DNA of 64,000 nt from Tipula vernalis (lineage: Eukaryota > Arthropoda > Insecta > Diptera > Tipulidae), in the NCBI GenBank assembly GCA_958295665.1, contig OY282560.1:146870091-146934090 (forward strand), read 5' to 3'. A model generated the notes under the pieces. The model worked only from the letters and a program-made list of their open reading frames with translations, made no database searches and was not told the DNA's origin. Shown piece by piece: positions 1-11,142 of the stretch. The translations under genes were made by a program, and so were the position numbers. Each line of letters opens with the position of its first letter. Position 1 is the first letter of the stretch.

Positions 1-1978
1 AAAACTTGTTCAATTCTTCGTGACATTTTACTATTCCAATACAATAAGTCACCCGCCCATAAATGTAATCATCACCTGTTTTAATTTCCCAAACGTATCG
101 TCCCGCATATCTTTAAACAAAATGAAAAGAAATTGCAATCCCCATAGATACCCACTAAATACCAACTTTTTATTTTCTATTTTTAGTACAAAATGATGAC
201 ACTTTATCTAATCGATTAATCTTAAATTAATCTTCAATAATATAATAATTGAACAAGTTTTCGTATTAAATTCTTGATCTTAAACAAAAAAAAAAAAAAA
301 TGTGTTGCGTTTTTATTGAATTTCCATCACATTTAAATAAAAATAATATTTTAATATTTTTTTAATATTAAATAATTATTTAAGAAAAAAAAGTGTATAA
401 TAATCTACAATACATGATCATTGATGATCATCACACAACACACAAGATGATATTAAATTAAATTAAATTAATAAATTATAAATTTATAGTCTTGTTTATT
501 AGGTTTTGATTTTATACAAACGTTATATATGTTTGTACAAATGTATACAGTTTTTTTTTTTTTGTATTTAATATTATTACGATTTAAAGATTATATTTTA
601 TTTTCTTAATAACAAAAAGATTTTTTTTGTTTTTTATTAATGTGTGGTACACAGAATAGAGCATGGATGATAACAGGTGTGATTATGTCTATGAAATCAA
701 TAGGATATTAAAATATATTCTTAAATACCAGATTTTTGATTATAGGTGATTTTTTTTTTCTACATTTGATATCGACATTTATGGTTGTGATATGATATTT
801 TGCAGACCAACTAATAAATGATGATTGCGGATATATAAAATATATTAGTCATTATATATATGAACTTATATGATCTTGAAAAGTTGATTATCCGAATAAC
901 AATAGAAAACGGAAGAAGATAACAGACACATATATACAAAATACAAAAAAACGTGATCACTACAATTTCAACATCCTTTTGTGATGATTCAAATTATATA
1001 TTTTAATATTTTGCTTACACGCTTTATAACTATTCCAACTTCGAATATATGATCGATCGATCAAATATACCTATGCGGCCAAAAATACTAAAAAAAAAAA
1101 AAAAAATTATTATGATTATAAAAATGTAATATGTGATCGAATTTTAATATTCTATTCTAAATATTCTGTTTGTTGTTTCAATCATCCGTTTTAATACGTG
1201 TTTCCTGCGTAACTATCGAGTGTATATATAGAAAAATAATCACTTTATCGTTTATACGCTGTTTACAACAACAACAAGTCCACACTATATCGTGTTGAAA
1301 TTTTTTTCACATAAATTTCATTTTTGAATATATTCACCAAATTAGAACATTAATTTATGGACACACAGGGTTGTATTCTATTGAGTTATATTATATTGTA
1401 ATTGCATATCATCCAAACCTACGCATGCTGACAATTTGTTTACAATATTTATTGGCATAATAAATGTTTTCCACAAAAATGCTACACAAAAATACATTTC
1501 CACACCCACGCAATATAATTTAATTTGATAATTAACGAAAATATAAACATACAAAAATGCCTTAATATATTAAAATTCCATGAATATTAATTAATTTTAT
1601 ATATGTACATATTTTCGTTAAATTTTTTCCCAAAAAAAGTAGAAAAACATTTCTGAAATATTTTCGAAAGGTTTCGCACAACACACACACACACGCACAC
1701 GCCAAGCAATTTAAATACAAACATAACTTAAAAATTATTTGTTGTGTTGTAATACTTTCTAAAACTTGGTTTACCAGTTTATTATGAGAACTTTTTCCAT
1801 AAAATCGAATAAATTTTTATTTCATGTCTCTCTCCCCCGGCTCAATAAAAATGTCACAATTTACAAACAACTTCAATTACCAGCCTTAAAAGTTTTAATT
1901 TAATTTTAAATTACCAAGGATCTGTTTCCAATTAAATGCTTTTCATCAGAGATGGTACATTAACGATTTATCCTATTC
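1..1978. other. AT-rich non-coding DNA
   Basis: No gene is visible. The stretch is extremely AT-rich, with A and T runs, short TAAAT repeats near 2110-2140 and a short CA-type dinucleotide run near 1680-1700. The only reading frames are short and lack any recognisable domain. It ends at the target-site duplication of the P-like element. Confidence 0.7.
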
Positions 1979-1986
1979 TGCAGAAC
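1979..1986. repeat. Left target-site duplication of P1
   Basis: The 8 bases TGCAGAAC recur exactly at 5186-5193 on the far side of the element. They were created by staggered cutting at insertion. Confidence 0.88.
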
Positions 1987-1987
1987 C

Positions 1988-2016
1988 CACAAATCACTTA
2001 TAATAGATTACGCCTT
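1988..2016. repeat. Left terminal inverted repeat of P1
   Basis: These 29 bases are the exact reverse complement of 5157-5185. In P elements this end is bound and cut by the transposase. Confidence 0.92.
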
Positions 2017-2144
2017 GCGCACTTTGCCTATTTGGATTATAAAATAAACGGCAGTCAAATGACGTCAATTGAGACTGAAGAGTTTTGTTTCACAATATCG
2101 TTGTATGTAATTGAATCTAAAAATTAAATTAAATTAAATAAATA

Positions 2145-4986
2145 ATGCGGTGAGCCGTATTTAATTGTTGTAATAACAATATAAATAATTGTTCATATAG
2201 TTTTCATTCTTTTCCAACAAATAAAAATAAGACATTGTTGAAAGCATGGATCCTGTTTTGTAGGAGGAAAGAAATATTCAACCATAATACATCCAGAATT
2301 TGTAGCGCCCATTTTACTGACAATGATTTTGCAAACAAGTTAGAGCATAAAATGGGTAACAATTATTATAAAAAATTTTGTTAGTTGAGTTGTAATTCTA
2401 ATATTATATCAAGGATTTTCAAAAATTCTAAAATTAAAATCGGCTGCGAATCGATTGTCTCGAATCCAAAGACGAGAAGACAAAAAAATGATTAAATCAT
2501 TACTTGGTGAATCAAATTTCAGTTTACCCGAGCTTGTGTATTGCGAATCAATTGATTTAGAAAAAATGGTATATGATAATAACAATGATCGGGAAGAGCC
2601 AGAAAAACAATTAAATAAATCGGAATTTGATGCCTTAAAGGACGAGATGTATGTATTTAGTTGGTTATAAAACATGAGAATTAACCGCTATAATGTTATC
2701 ATAATTTTAGGGACAATTTTAAACAGAAAAAGCTTACCGAAATTCAAAAGTTAAAAGCCGAAATTCAAAATTTAAAAGACCATGCGGACTTGCTTAAAAT
2801 GAATTTAGAGAGAAAGGATTTTGAACTACAGAATTTAGAAAGTAAATTGAGAGAACTATTTACACCAGTCCAGATACAAAAATTAAAAAACGGCATTAAT
2901 AAACGTATGCAATGGGCAGAAGCTGACATCGCCAGATCTATTACACTGTATTCGGCCAGCCCTAGAGCTTATAAATTATTAAAACAAAAGCAATTTCCTC
3001 TTCCTGCTGTCCGCACTCTCCAGAAATGGGCACAACAAATTGATATTTCTCCAGGGATTCTTGAACCGGTTATGAAAATTATGAAAGCAGCAACTGAACT
3101 AAGTGAATCCCAGAAAGTTTGTATCTTGAGTTTTGACGAAATGAAGATTAGGGAAACTTATTGCTACGACCGGTCATCGGATTCCACGTATAAACCTGCA
3201 AAATATTGTCAAGTTGGAATGTTGAGAGGTATACGTGAATTATTATTACTATTGTACATTTTATTTTAATAAAATGAATTCTTATCAATTTCAGGGTTAA
3301 TTTCCAAATGGAAACAATCATTTTATTACGATTTCGATCGTAAAATGACGAAACAAATTTTGTTCGAAATATTACAAAAAGCGGAAGATTGTGGTTACAC
3401 TGTGGTGGCTATAACTAGTGATCTCGGAGGAGGTAATCGAGGGCTATACAAGGAACTTAACATATAAACACATAAACCATGGTATGATTATTAAATTATA
3501 TTTCTCATGTAAAATTTATTAATTTTTTTTTATTAGGTTTATCTTTGGAAACAATAAAATATACGTATTTGCGGACGTACCTCACCTTATTAAGCTTATA
3601 AGGAATCATTTTATTGATAATGGTTTTTTGATAAACGGTAAATGCGTAAAGAAACAAATAATTTTGAAACTTCTATCGTGTACATCAACAGAACTGACCA
3701 TTACTCACAAAATTTCTAGTAACCATTTAAGTGTTGCTCAAGCAGAAAGACAAAAAGTCAAAATGGCTACCAAACTTTTTTCCCATACCGTAGCACAAGC
3801 TCTCTCGAGGGCCATCGACCTACGATTGATAGAAGACGAAAATTGGGAAGAGTGTTACAATTTATTTAAGCTTGTACAATTGGAAATATTTTAATATTAT
3901 GTACATATTTAAATCATTATTTTTTTAGACTAACGATTGGTTTGATGTGATGAACGTCAGAGTATATTCTGCTGATTCCAGAGAGCGAGTTCAGGCTTAC
4001 GGACTAGCCATTAAAGTGCAGAATGGCATCTTAGATAGGATGACCAAAATGATGAATGAGATGCTAGTATTGGGAAATAATACATTAATACCGTTTCAAA
4101 AAGGTAAACTATTTTATGTTAATGTACATATTATTATTAAAAATTATTATAATTTTTTTATAGGAATTATTCAATCAAATACCGCATTGAAATTGTTGTA
4201 CGAAGATATGAAACAACGTTTCAATTTTAAATACATTTTGTCGTATCGTTTAAACCAGGATGTTTTAGAAAATTTTTTTGGTACTATCCGTGCAAAGGGT
4301 GGTCTGCACGATCACCCTGATAGGCAGGAATTCAAATACCGTTTGAGATCCTACATTTTGGGGCATAATGAAGGGGCAATATCTGAAAATGCAAATGTGG
4401 CAATTGACGATACCCCTGATTTGGTAACATCAGAATCAACGCTAACAGGTAACAAAATTAGCTTTCGTCTTAATAAATTATTAAAATTTTCTTTCAACAA
4501 TTTTTAGGACAAATTTTTAGAAATGTTTCTGGGTTAAACGAAAATCCCGAAGATTTTCAGGAAGATAATTATTTTTCATTGATGGAATATGACGGACTTG
4601 AAAATCTTGCTGGATATATATGTCATAAATTGCATAAAGAAGTCCCCAATATTCGAGTAGATTCCACATTCCATTCGGTGAACCCCCATTTTTCTTATAC
4701 TTGGGTTGATCAATTAAATGAAGGGGGCCTGTCAAAACCCACTCAGAGTATGATGATACACATGTCCTCGTTGGAATCTATTTTCAATGATGCAAATGAG
4801 GATGAATTATTAGTAACAAGGGACTATCAGCAGCATCTGTTGTTATTAGCAAAAGACATCGACTGTGATAAAAGAGTAAAAAAATTATTCTTTAGGGCAA
4901 GAATGTTTTTCAGAATTAGGAAACTAAATAAAGAAATTTCTGAAAGAAAATCAAGAAAAAGAAAATATAAAAAAATTATAACTTGA
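2145..4986 (+). pseudogene. P1 transposase (THAP9/P-element type), two nonsense codons
   Basis: This gene would encode the transposase that cuts and joins the P1 ends. Seven GT..AG introns give eight exons: 2145-2355, 2414-2648, 2711-3228, 3295-3481, 3537-3873, 3929-4103, 4164-4448 and 4508-4986. Their sum is 2427 bases, exactly 809 codons; Drosophila P transposase has 751 residues. Domains in order: an N-terminal THAP zinc finger (about residues 1-85, with the C-x2-H pair in RICSAHF), a coiled coil (about 150-190), and an RNase H-like catalytic core with SFDEMKI (D291), ITSDLGGGNRG (D364) and LNQDVLENFF (E590). The GTP-binding insertion found in this family lies between the last two. Two in-frame stops interrupt it: TGA at codon 3 (2151-2153), where the first zinc cysteine should be, and TAA at codon 379 (3465-3467). 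No frameshift is seen. The start was chosen because MR*AVFNCC aligns with MPICAVQNCC of the second P-like copy at 36623. Confidence 0.9.
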
Positions 4987-5156
4987 ATGTGTTTTTAATA
5001 TAAAATATAATATTTATCCAAAAAATAGTTTTTTATTTACATATATTATACATTTATTAGACAAATTCCTTATTTTTCATACAATTCCTTTGCAATATTT
5101 TACTAGCCAGTCACAGTTGACGTAATGAGCAGTAAACTACGAAAACGAAATCCACG

Positions 5157-5185
5157 AAGGCGTAATCTATTATAAGTGATTTGTG
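5157..5185. repeat. Right terminal inverted repeat of P1
   Basis: Exact reverse complement of 1988-2016. It is followed directly by the right copy of the 8-bp duplication (5186-5193). Confidence 0.92.
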
Positions 5186-5193
5186 TGCAGAAC

Positions 5194-5480
5194 CTCTCTG
5201 TATTCAGTTTTCAAAATTCTAATTATGTTGGACAGCCAGTCTATAGTTAATTGTGTATCAGGCGAATTGCTGCCCGAGCGATACAGAGACGGGAGTGTTA
5301 CTTACATTATTTTCCATACAATTCGTAGAGAAGTTCTTCATTATTACATTGTGATACAATAAACATTTTAATTAATAACGTTTTAAATATCCCCTTATGG
5401 TCAATTACAATCTGTAGATGATTTGTCATTGAATCTACCAGTTTTTCTCACCAATTTTATTTTACTTCCTTTTCAAAGTT
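5194..5480. other. Spacer without gene
   Basis: Flanking DNA between the P1 duplication and the Tc1 relic. I see no coding or repeat signal here. Confidence 0.5.
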
Positions 5481-6150
5481 TTTTCAGTTGAATTTATCAC
5501 TTTTCCATTCATTTGTGCCAAAATGTTTTCTGACACCTTCAAAATCGGTCTTTGTGGAGGTCAGTCTAGCACCACATGGAATTCAAAACCATTCAAAAAT
5601 TCATTACAAACTTATGCGATGTGTAATGGTGCGTTATCTTGTTGCAATATTCAATCTTATCCAATGGGATTATCACCACAAACAGCAACTTGAACATTTA
5701 TAATGTCACAACCAAATCCTCAACAACATTGTACGAAATACAGCCTCAGAACATTAGCTTCCCACCGTTTTGTTTAGTTTCACGATGAACAATAGGCGAT
5801 TTTTGATATTCTACTCCGCGGGAAAACAGATAGGATTTAAACTAATCTCCGTGAACAGTAAAAAGGCCTTGGGGCAGAAACCATTCATTTTCCTCATTAT
5901 GCACCGTTATGTTAAAGTTGGTTCTAATCATGTTCATCAATCTTCTATTATCAGATTTTTAACGTTTCCTGCGGTGATAGTCCATCTACTCGAATTTTCG
6001 GCCTAAATGGCGATCAGTGCGCCGTTTGTTATTTTATTTTCACCAAACCTGGTGTCGTTCATGTCAGTATGGCAATTTTAGTTGTACTATTGAGAGCACC
6101 GATTTTTTAGGACTTTTTTAATTAATTTACATGATCCATGGATGGGCATG
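5480..6150 (-). pseudogene. Tc1-like transposase relic
   Basis: A decayed DDE transposase of the Tc1/mariner superfamily, read on the minus strand in several frames. The clearest block (about 5770 to 5700) reads VHRETKQNGGKLMF*GCIS, then YNVVEDLVV; it matches the Tc1 motif GGGSVMVWGCFS with the tryptophan turned into TGA. Further downstream (5646 to 5617) QQDNAPLHIA is the usual Tc1 block around the second catalytic aspartate, followed by eroded proline-rich sequence where Tc1 proteins have SPDLNPIENLW. Upstream pieces (about 6040-6150) are only weakly alignable. Many stops and frame changes show that it is dead. No clear terminal repeats were found. Confidence 0.75.
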
Positions 6151-6714
6151 ATGGCCTGATGCATATGCTTTTCTTGTTCATCATTTACAGCTAAGACATG
6201 TCAAGAAAAAGCTCCGGGTATGCCAATCGGGTGAATTTCAGCTGAATAACGAAAGGAGTTTCAGCCATAATAATTCGCTTACAAATACTATGACTAAAAC
6301 TCCGTTTGAAAAGGAGCTTCAGTCCAAAAAAAAGTTTTCCAGCAGAAAGCATGTTTTACTGAAACCCTTTTTTTTTTGTATTTAGATTGAACGGTTTTCT
6401 TCAAAAGTATTTCAGTCACCAATTTTTGGAGTTTGATTTTTCACTGAAATGCCGTTGAATATCTGTAAATTTTTTGCTCAATTCGATGGTTATATGGCTT
6501 TTAAACGAACCTATTGCCAAAAACAAAAGAAAAATTTGCAGCGACAATTTCATTTAAGAAAAGGACCACAATATCAAATTGACAGATGCAAATACGCTTA
6601 AAAGAAAACAAAGAAGGATAGGATTAGGAAAGGATTTTGGAAAAGGATGATTTTATTCATTTCACTTTTTTCAACAATTTTACAGGGACTTCTGTTTTAG
6701 TTGTTTGCAGTGGC
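6150..6714. other. Non-coding stretch with recurring GGAGYTTCAGYC-like words
   Basis: No gene. Words like GGAGTTTCAGCC and GGAGCTTCAGTCC recur at about 6255 and 6312, with related TTCAGTCACC near 6410, which suggests a decayed repeat of unknown family. Confidence 0.4.
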
Positions 6715-6791
6715 GTAATTACATAGGGCCCCGCCAAATTTTCCTAGGGCCCTGAAAAAGGGCAAAATAAACAGTTAAATAGTATAATTCA

Positions 6792-7304
6792 ATGGGCTCA
6801 CACAAAACGAAATTTCTTTCAATCAACTCGGTTTATGATGATATGTTTTTGGACACCGTGAAACTTAATATTACTGCACTTCTTCAACCTGAGGACCGCT
6901 TATTTATCTTTGGTGATTTTAACTTGTCAAGTATTGTATGGGAGTATATGGATAACAATTTAACTCCCATAAACATGAACGAAGATGTGGAAAAGTTCAT
7001 ATCTGAAATATTTTCGTTGGGACTGAAACAATGTCTCAATGTGATGAATTGCAGTAATAACGTGTTAGACCTAGCCTTTGTGCCAATTGATTATGAGATG
7101 ACCGTCACAACCTGTGATGATTTAGCTGGATCTTCAAGTATTCATCATTTGCCGCTGAATATTTCAGTCTTGTTTGAATACAGTGAATTAATCAAAAATA
7201 ATACCGACTCTGTCATCTATAACTTTAAAATGGGGGATTATGTTTCTTTAAATGCATTTCTTGATGCGTATAATTGGTCTTCATTTTATAATAATATACG
7301 TTGA
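6792..7304 (+). pseudogene. Endonuclease fragment of non-LTR element 1
   Basis: C-terminal two thirds of an exonuclease/endonuclease/phosphatase (EEP) domain, which nicks the target so reverse transcription can be primed. FIFGDFNLSSIVW is the conserved GDFN block, and SSIHHLPLNISV near residue 115 stands where intact proteins have SDHxPL. The N-terminal residues that bind the metal are missing. The frame stops at 7304 and related protein resumes in another frame, leading to the reverse transcriptase at 7586. Confidence 0.75.
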
Positions 7305-7585
7305 ACGAATTTTATAATATTATTCAAATGGGCATTGAAACATTCATTCCTAGATTGGTAGTTTCAGGCGCCAAGAAGGAACCGTGATATAACAATGAAT
7401 TGATAAATTTAAAAAATAGAAAGAATAAGGCTCATAAACTTTATAAACTATCTCCGAATACAGTAAATTACAACTCATGGTCAAGTTTTACGTAAAAAGT
7501 ATATATTTCTTAACCAATTTCTTTACAGTATCACTTTTGGCATTTTGTAAACTATAAAAGAAAATCTGATGGTTACCCTTCCACA

Positions 7586-8539
7586 ATGTATTTGAAAAAC
7601 CGATTCTGTGATAACATTCTAGATAAGGTTAATTTGTTTGTTGATTTCTTTGAGAGCGTTTATAATCCAGATTCAGGTTATAATCTCTACAGCTTGAATA
7701 ATGTCACGAGTAATAAGAAATTTTCAATGTTTCGTTTGGAAATTGATACAATCTTATCGGAATTGTCAAATCTTGACATTAACCAAAGTGCCGGCTTTGG
7801 TTCGTTACCGCCTTTATTTTTTAAATTGACCGGTAACGCAATTGCCGCTCCGGTGTGCTTTCTATTTAATAGAAGTCTAAGAGAGGGATATTTACCCACT
7901 CTTTGGAAGCGATCGCTTATTAAACCTATTTTCAAATCCGGGATTCGTGGTAATATTGAGAAATATAGGGGTATTTGTATAATTTCAGTCTTACCCAAGT
8001 TGTTTGAGAAACTTGTTAAAGATCAATTATTCTTTCACGTGAAAACTTTTATTTCTCCTAAACAACATGGTTTCTTTTCAGGCAGATCAACTGTTACTAA
8101 TTTACTCTTGCTTACAAATTGTGTCTCTAATGCCTTACATAGAGGTAAAATTGTGCAGGTTGTGTACACTGATTTCTGTAAGGCCTTTGATAAGATTGAT
8201 CATGACTTGCTGTTGAAGAAACTTGATTCCTTGCATTGTAGTTTTCTCCCACTGTACTGGATCAGATCTTATCTTGATTCCAGAACTCAGATAGTTAAGA
8301 TTGGTGGTTTCACATCCAGAATTATTAATGTCACTTCGCGACTGCCTCAAGGTAGTCATTTGGGTCCTATGCTTTTCATACTATTCATTAATGACGTAGT
8401 GAATTGTTTGAGTTATTTCAGCATCCTCGTCTATGCGGACGATATTAAAATTTTTAAAACTATTTCATGCACCAATGACGCAAGGTACTTCCAATCTGAC
8501 TTAAATAATTCAGTATGTGGTGCACAGCACAGAATTTGA
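7586..8539 (+). pseudogene. Reverse transcriptase of non-LTR element 1
   Basis: An uninterrupted 317-codon stretch covers most of the RT domain. Seen: SLIKPIFKSG, then YRGICIISVLPKLFEKL, QHGFFSGRSTVTNLL, motif A VVYTDFCKAFDKIDH, motif B LPQGSHLGPMLFILFIND and motif C LVYADDIKIF. The catalytic aspartates of motifs A and C are intact. The order and spacing suit the Jockey/CR1 group. The frame is lost at 8539, with the thumb region continuing in other frames to about 9255. It would have copied the element's RNA into DNA, but this copy cannot make the full protein. Confidence 0.85.
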
Positions 8540-9255
8540 CTCTAAACATTTCCAAATGTAAAACAATTCGTTTTATCCGTGCAATCACTCCCGCTAATTT
8601 TGATTTTTCCTGGAAGGTTGTATTATTGATAATGTTGATACGTTTATGAATCGAGGTATAACATTTACGTCGAACTTATCGTTCAATAAGCACATAGATA
8701 TTTGCATTTCTAAAGCGAATTCCATGCATGGGTTTATTGAAAGGTTTTCGAGGGATTTTCAGGATCCTTATTCTATTACAATATTATATATCCTGTTTGT
8801 GCGTTTGTTGTTGGAATATGGTGCAGCTTTGAAATTCGTTTATAATATATTCGTAACTGTTCAGCCCGAATAGAAAGTGTTCAAAAGCGTTTTTTAAGAA
8901 GAATCTGCCCGCTTTTATACTCCCACCGTATCGAGGTAGATGTAAATTAATAAATATTGAGCCGCTCTTTATCCGCAGAATCGAAATTGGCGCGTTATTG
9001 GTTAGAGATTTGTCGGTGTCTAAAATTGACTGTCCTGAGATTTTGGTGTTGTACGATATATATACTCCGTTACGGACCCTTCGCGTTAGAGATTTCCAAA
9101 TTAAGCTGCCTTATATTAGGCATAACTACGGTAAATATAAACCTGTTTATCAATCTACTGTTTCTTTTAATAAAGTTCGATCGGCTTTCGACTTTAATCT
9201 ATCTAGGGATGCATTTAAGAATTTAATGTCTAATGTTCTTTTAAATTATTGGTAA
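8540..9255 (+). pseudogene. C-terminal RT/thumb remnant of non-LTR element 1
   Basis: Frames at 8646-8873 and 8998-9255 carry remains of the region after RT motif C: FNKHIDICISKANSMHGFI matches the usual SFxxHIxxIxxKA block, and FARDF-type sequence follows. Several frameshifts separate the pieces. No zinc knuckle is visible. Confidence 0.6.
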
Positions 9256-9360
9256 TTTTTCATGTCTGTTTAATTTTACTTTTTTTTTTTACTTTAATTC
9301 TTAGTATATATTAATGTATTATTGAAATTGTAACCAGATTGTATATAAATATAAAGTTGG

Positions 9361-9387
9361 TAATAAATAAATAAATAAATAAATAAA
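9361..9387 (+). repeat. (TAAA)n 3' tail of non-LTR element 1
   Basis: About six TAAA units directly follow the 3' untranslated region of the element. They form a simple-repeat tail instead of poly(A). Confidence 0.7.
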
Positions 9388-9389
9388 AC

Positions 9390-10320
9390 TCAATTCTATG
9401 ACGATTCCTAAACATGTCGATAAAGCATTACAAATTCCTAATGAAAATTAGCAAGAATTTCGAAATATCGTTCTCGAAAATTTCAAAATATCGATATTCG
9501 AAGTCCTCAAATATTAAATTTTCCGTAAGTTTGTTCTGCCAAAGGATTTCTATACGGGCTAATCACCGTTATGTAAAATGTAAATAATCTGGACATTCTT
9601 GAATAATTTCGAATAACCTAGGAAATTGGAGAAATATCGAAAAAGCAACTAAATATCACAATTCAGATTTATATGTGTAACTCTGCTAGTACCCACAACC
9701 CAAAGTAAGCGCATAACATTGCCATACAAAATTCGAATAAATTTGAAAATCTCGAATAATCCTAGATAGGAATCGAAAAACTTGAGAAATCTAGAATAAA
9801 CCGCGGAACCATCTCTATTAATACAGAAAAATTTGAATAATCTCTACACGACTATTATGTGAATCGCGATTGAAAATTTTGAAAAACTTCGAAAATTCGT
9901 ATAAATGTTGAATTATTTGTCAATTAGTTTAATATTACTAATACTACTAAGCAAAATGCTACTAAGAAAGTTAAGCTGAACAAAATGATATGCAATAATA
10001 ATGGAACCCTCAAATAGTATCGGATAATTTCATAAATATCGAACAATCATATTCTTCGAATAGGCTCTAAGATTCTCAAGTAACTTCGAACTATTAAATA
10101 CACCCGACAATTTCAAACATAGTCGAATAATCTCGTGTAATCTTAAATAACGTTATTAAAGTTCTTTATTATTTTTATTTTTAGCAGCAGAATATTTCAA
10201 TTTGAATTAAAATCGAAGGTAATTCATAGAAGTAATGGAAGATCATAGAGAAGCAGTCTAAAAATTTATTAAGTATACAGTTTTACTTTCTTTTTCTCTA
10301 GTAAAATAAAGTATAGTAAT
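9390..10320. other. AT-rich stretch with recurring CGAATAAT/TTCGAAAA words
   Basis: No coding signal. Words such as TTCGAATAA, CTCGAATAAT and TTTCGAAA occur many times between 9440 and 10140, always in the same orientation bias. This looks like a very decayed short-unit tandem repeat. Confidence 0.4.
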
Positions 10321-10400
10321 CATGAAAATTTTGGACCTTGAGATTTTTAAAGATTTATTTGTTTTGAGGTCCCCTGAGTCCGAAAAAGTGGATTTCGAAA

Positions 10401-10835
10401 TGGTGTCTGTCTGTCTGTCTGTCAGTTTATCACTCTGTCACTCTGTCACTCTGTCAGTCTGTCAGTCTGTCAGTCTGTCAGTCTGTCAGTCTGTCAGTCT
10501 GTCAGTCTGTCAGTCTGTCAGTCTGTCAGTCTGTCAGTCTGTCAGTCTGTCAGTCTGTCAGTCTGTCAGTCTGTCAGTCTGTCAGTCTGTCAGTCTGTCA
10601 GTCTGTCAGTCTGTCAGTCTGTCAGTCTGTCAGTCTGTCAGTCTGTCAGTCTGTCAGTCTGTCAGTCTGTCAGTCTGTCAGTCTGTCAGTCTGTCAGTCT
10701 GTCAGTCTGTCAGTCTGTCAGTCTATCAGTCTGTCAGTCTGTCAGTCTGTCAGTCTGTCAGTCTGTCAGTCTGTCAGTCTGTCAGTCTGTCAGTCTGTCA
10801 GTCTGTCAGTCTGTCAGTCTGTCAGTCTGTCTGTG
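10401..10835. repeat. GTCAGTCT satellite
   Basis: About 50 nearly perfect copies of the 8-mer GTCAGTCT. They start in plain GTCT repeats, pass through a few CACTCTGT variants, and contain a single interruption (CTATCAG near 10724). The repeat is open in one frame only because the unit has no stop; it should not be read as a protein. Similar (GTCY)n blocks sit inside fly Helitron-like and mini-me elements, which is a possible origin. The conserved-looking flanks (10330-10400 and 10836-10920) may belong to that element. Confidence 0.93.
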
Positions 10836-11142
10836 TCCTCTCTACAGCCCAGATGGTTTAACCAATCGAACTGAAACTTCAGATTTAAGCTTTTTTGATA
10901 AATTGGGAGGTCCCAGTGAATTTTACTCCAAATCGACTAACCGGAAGTGGCCACTCCCTTGGTCCAGAAAATTTATTTTGCAAATATCTTAAAAAGTATA
11001 AGGTTTACAAAAAACTACTTGATACAAAATATTTCCAAAAATTAAAAACAAATAAAAAAAAAATTAAAAAAAAAAAAATTTAAATAAAAAGTTATAAAAA
11101 AAAATAAAATTTCTCAAAATTCTCTGTTCGTAAAAGAAAGTC
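10836..11142. other. Flank of the satellite, then A-rich DNA
   Basis: No gene. The first 90 bases may belong to the same repeat as the satellite. From about 11000 the sequence is mostly A and T, with several A runs just before the second retroelement. Confidence 0.5.

Larger units (their letters stand above)
1987..5185 (+). mobile_element. P1: complete P-superfamily DNA transposon
   Basis: The element is bounded by a perfect 29-bp inverted repeat (1988-2016 against 5157-5185; outer bases CACAAATCAC) and by the 8-bp direct duplication TGCAGAAC at 1979-1986 and 5186-5193. An 8-bp duplication and terminal repeats of about 30 bp are the known signature of P elements. A second, subterminal inverted pair lies at 2059-2078 and 5108-5128 and contains TKACGTCAAYTG. 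Total length is about 3.2 kb, close to the 2.9 kb of the Drosophila P element. It contains one THAP/P transposase gene on the plus strand. There is one extra C between the left duplication and the start of the 29-bp repeat. Confidence 0.92.
6715..9387 (+). mobile_element. Non-LTR retrotransposon 1 (Jockey/CR1 group), 5'-truncated
   Basis: Contains, in order, the back half of an apurinic-type endonuclease, a reverse transcriptase and a C-terminal region. It ends in a (TAAA)n tail at 9361-9387. No ORF1 (gag) is present and the endonuclease lacks its N-terminal third, so the copy is 5'-truncated. Frame breaks occur near 7305-7585 and after 8539. The exact left boundary is uncertain. Confidence 0.8.

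Noticed and set aside
2145..2153. TGA at codon 3 of the P1 transposase as a selenocysteine codon
   Set aside because: No selenocysteine insertion element was recognised, many insects lack the machinery, and a second plain stop (TAA) follows at codon 379. A nonsense mutation is simpler.
10322..10861. 179-residue open frame with SVCQSVSL repeats
   Set aside because: It is only the translation of an 8-base satellite that lacks stop codons; the flanks show no coding sense.
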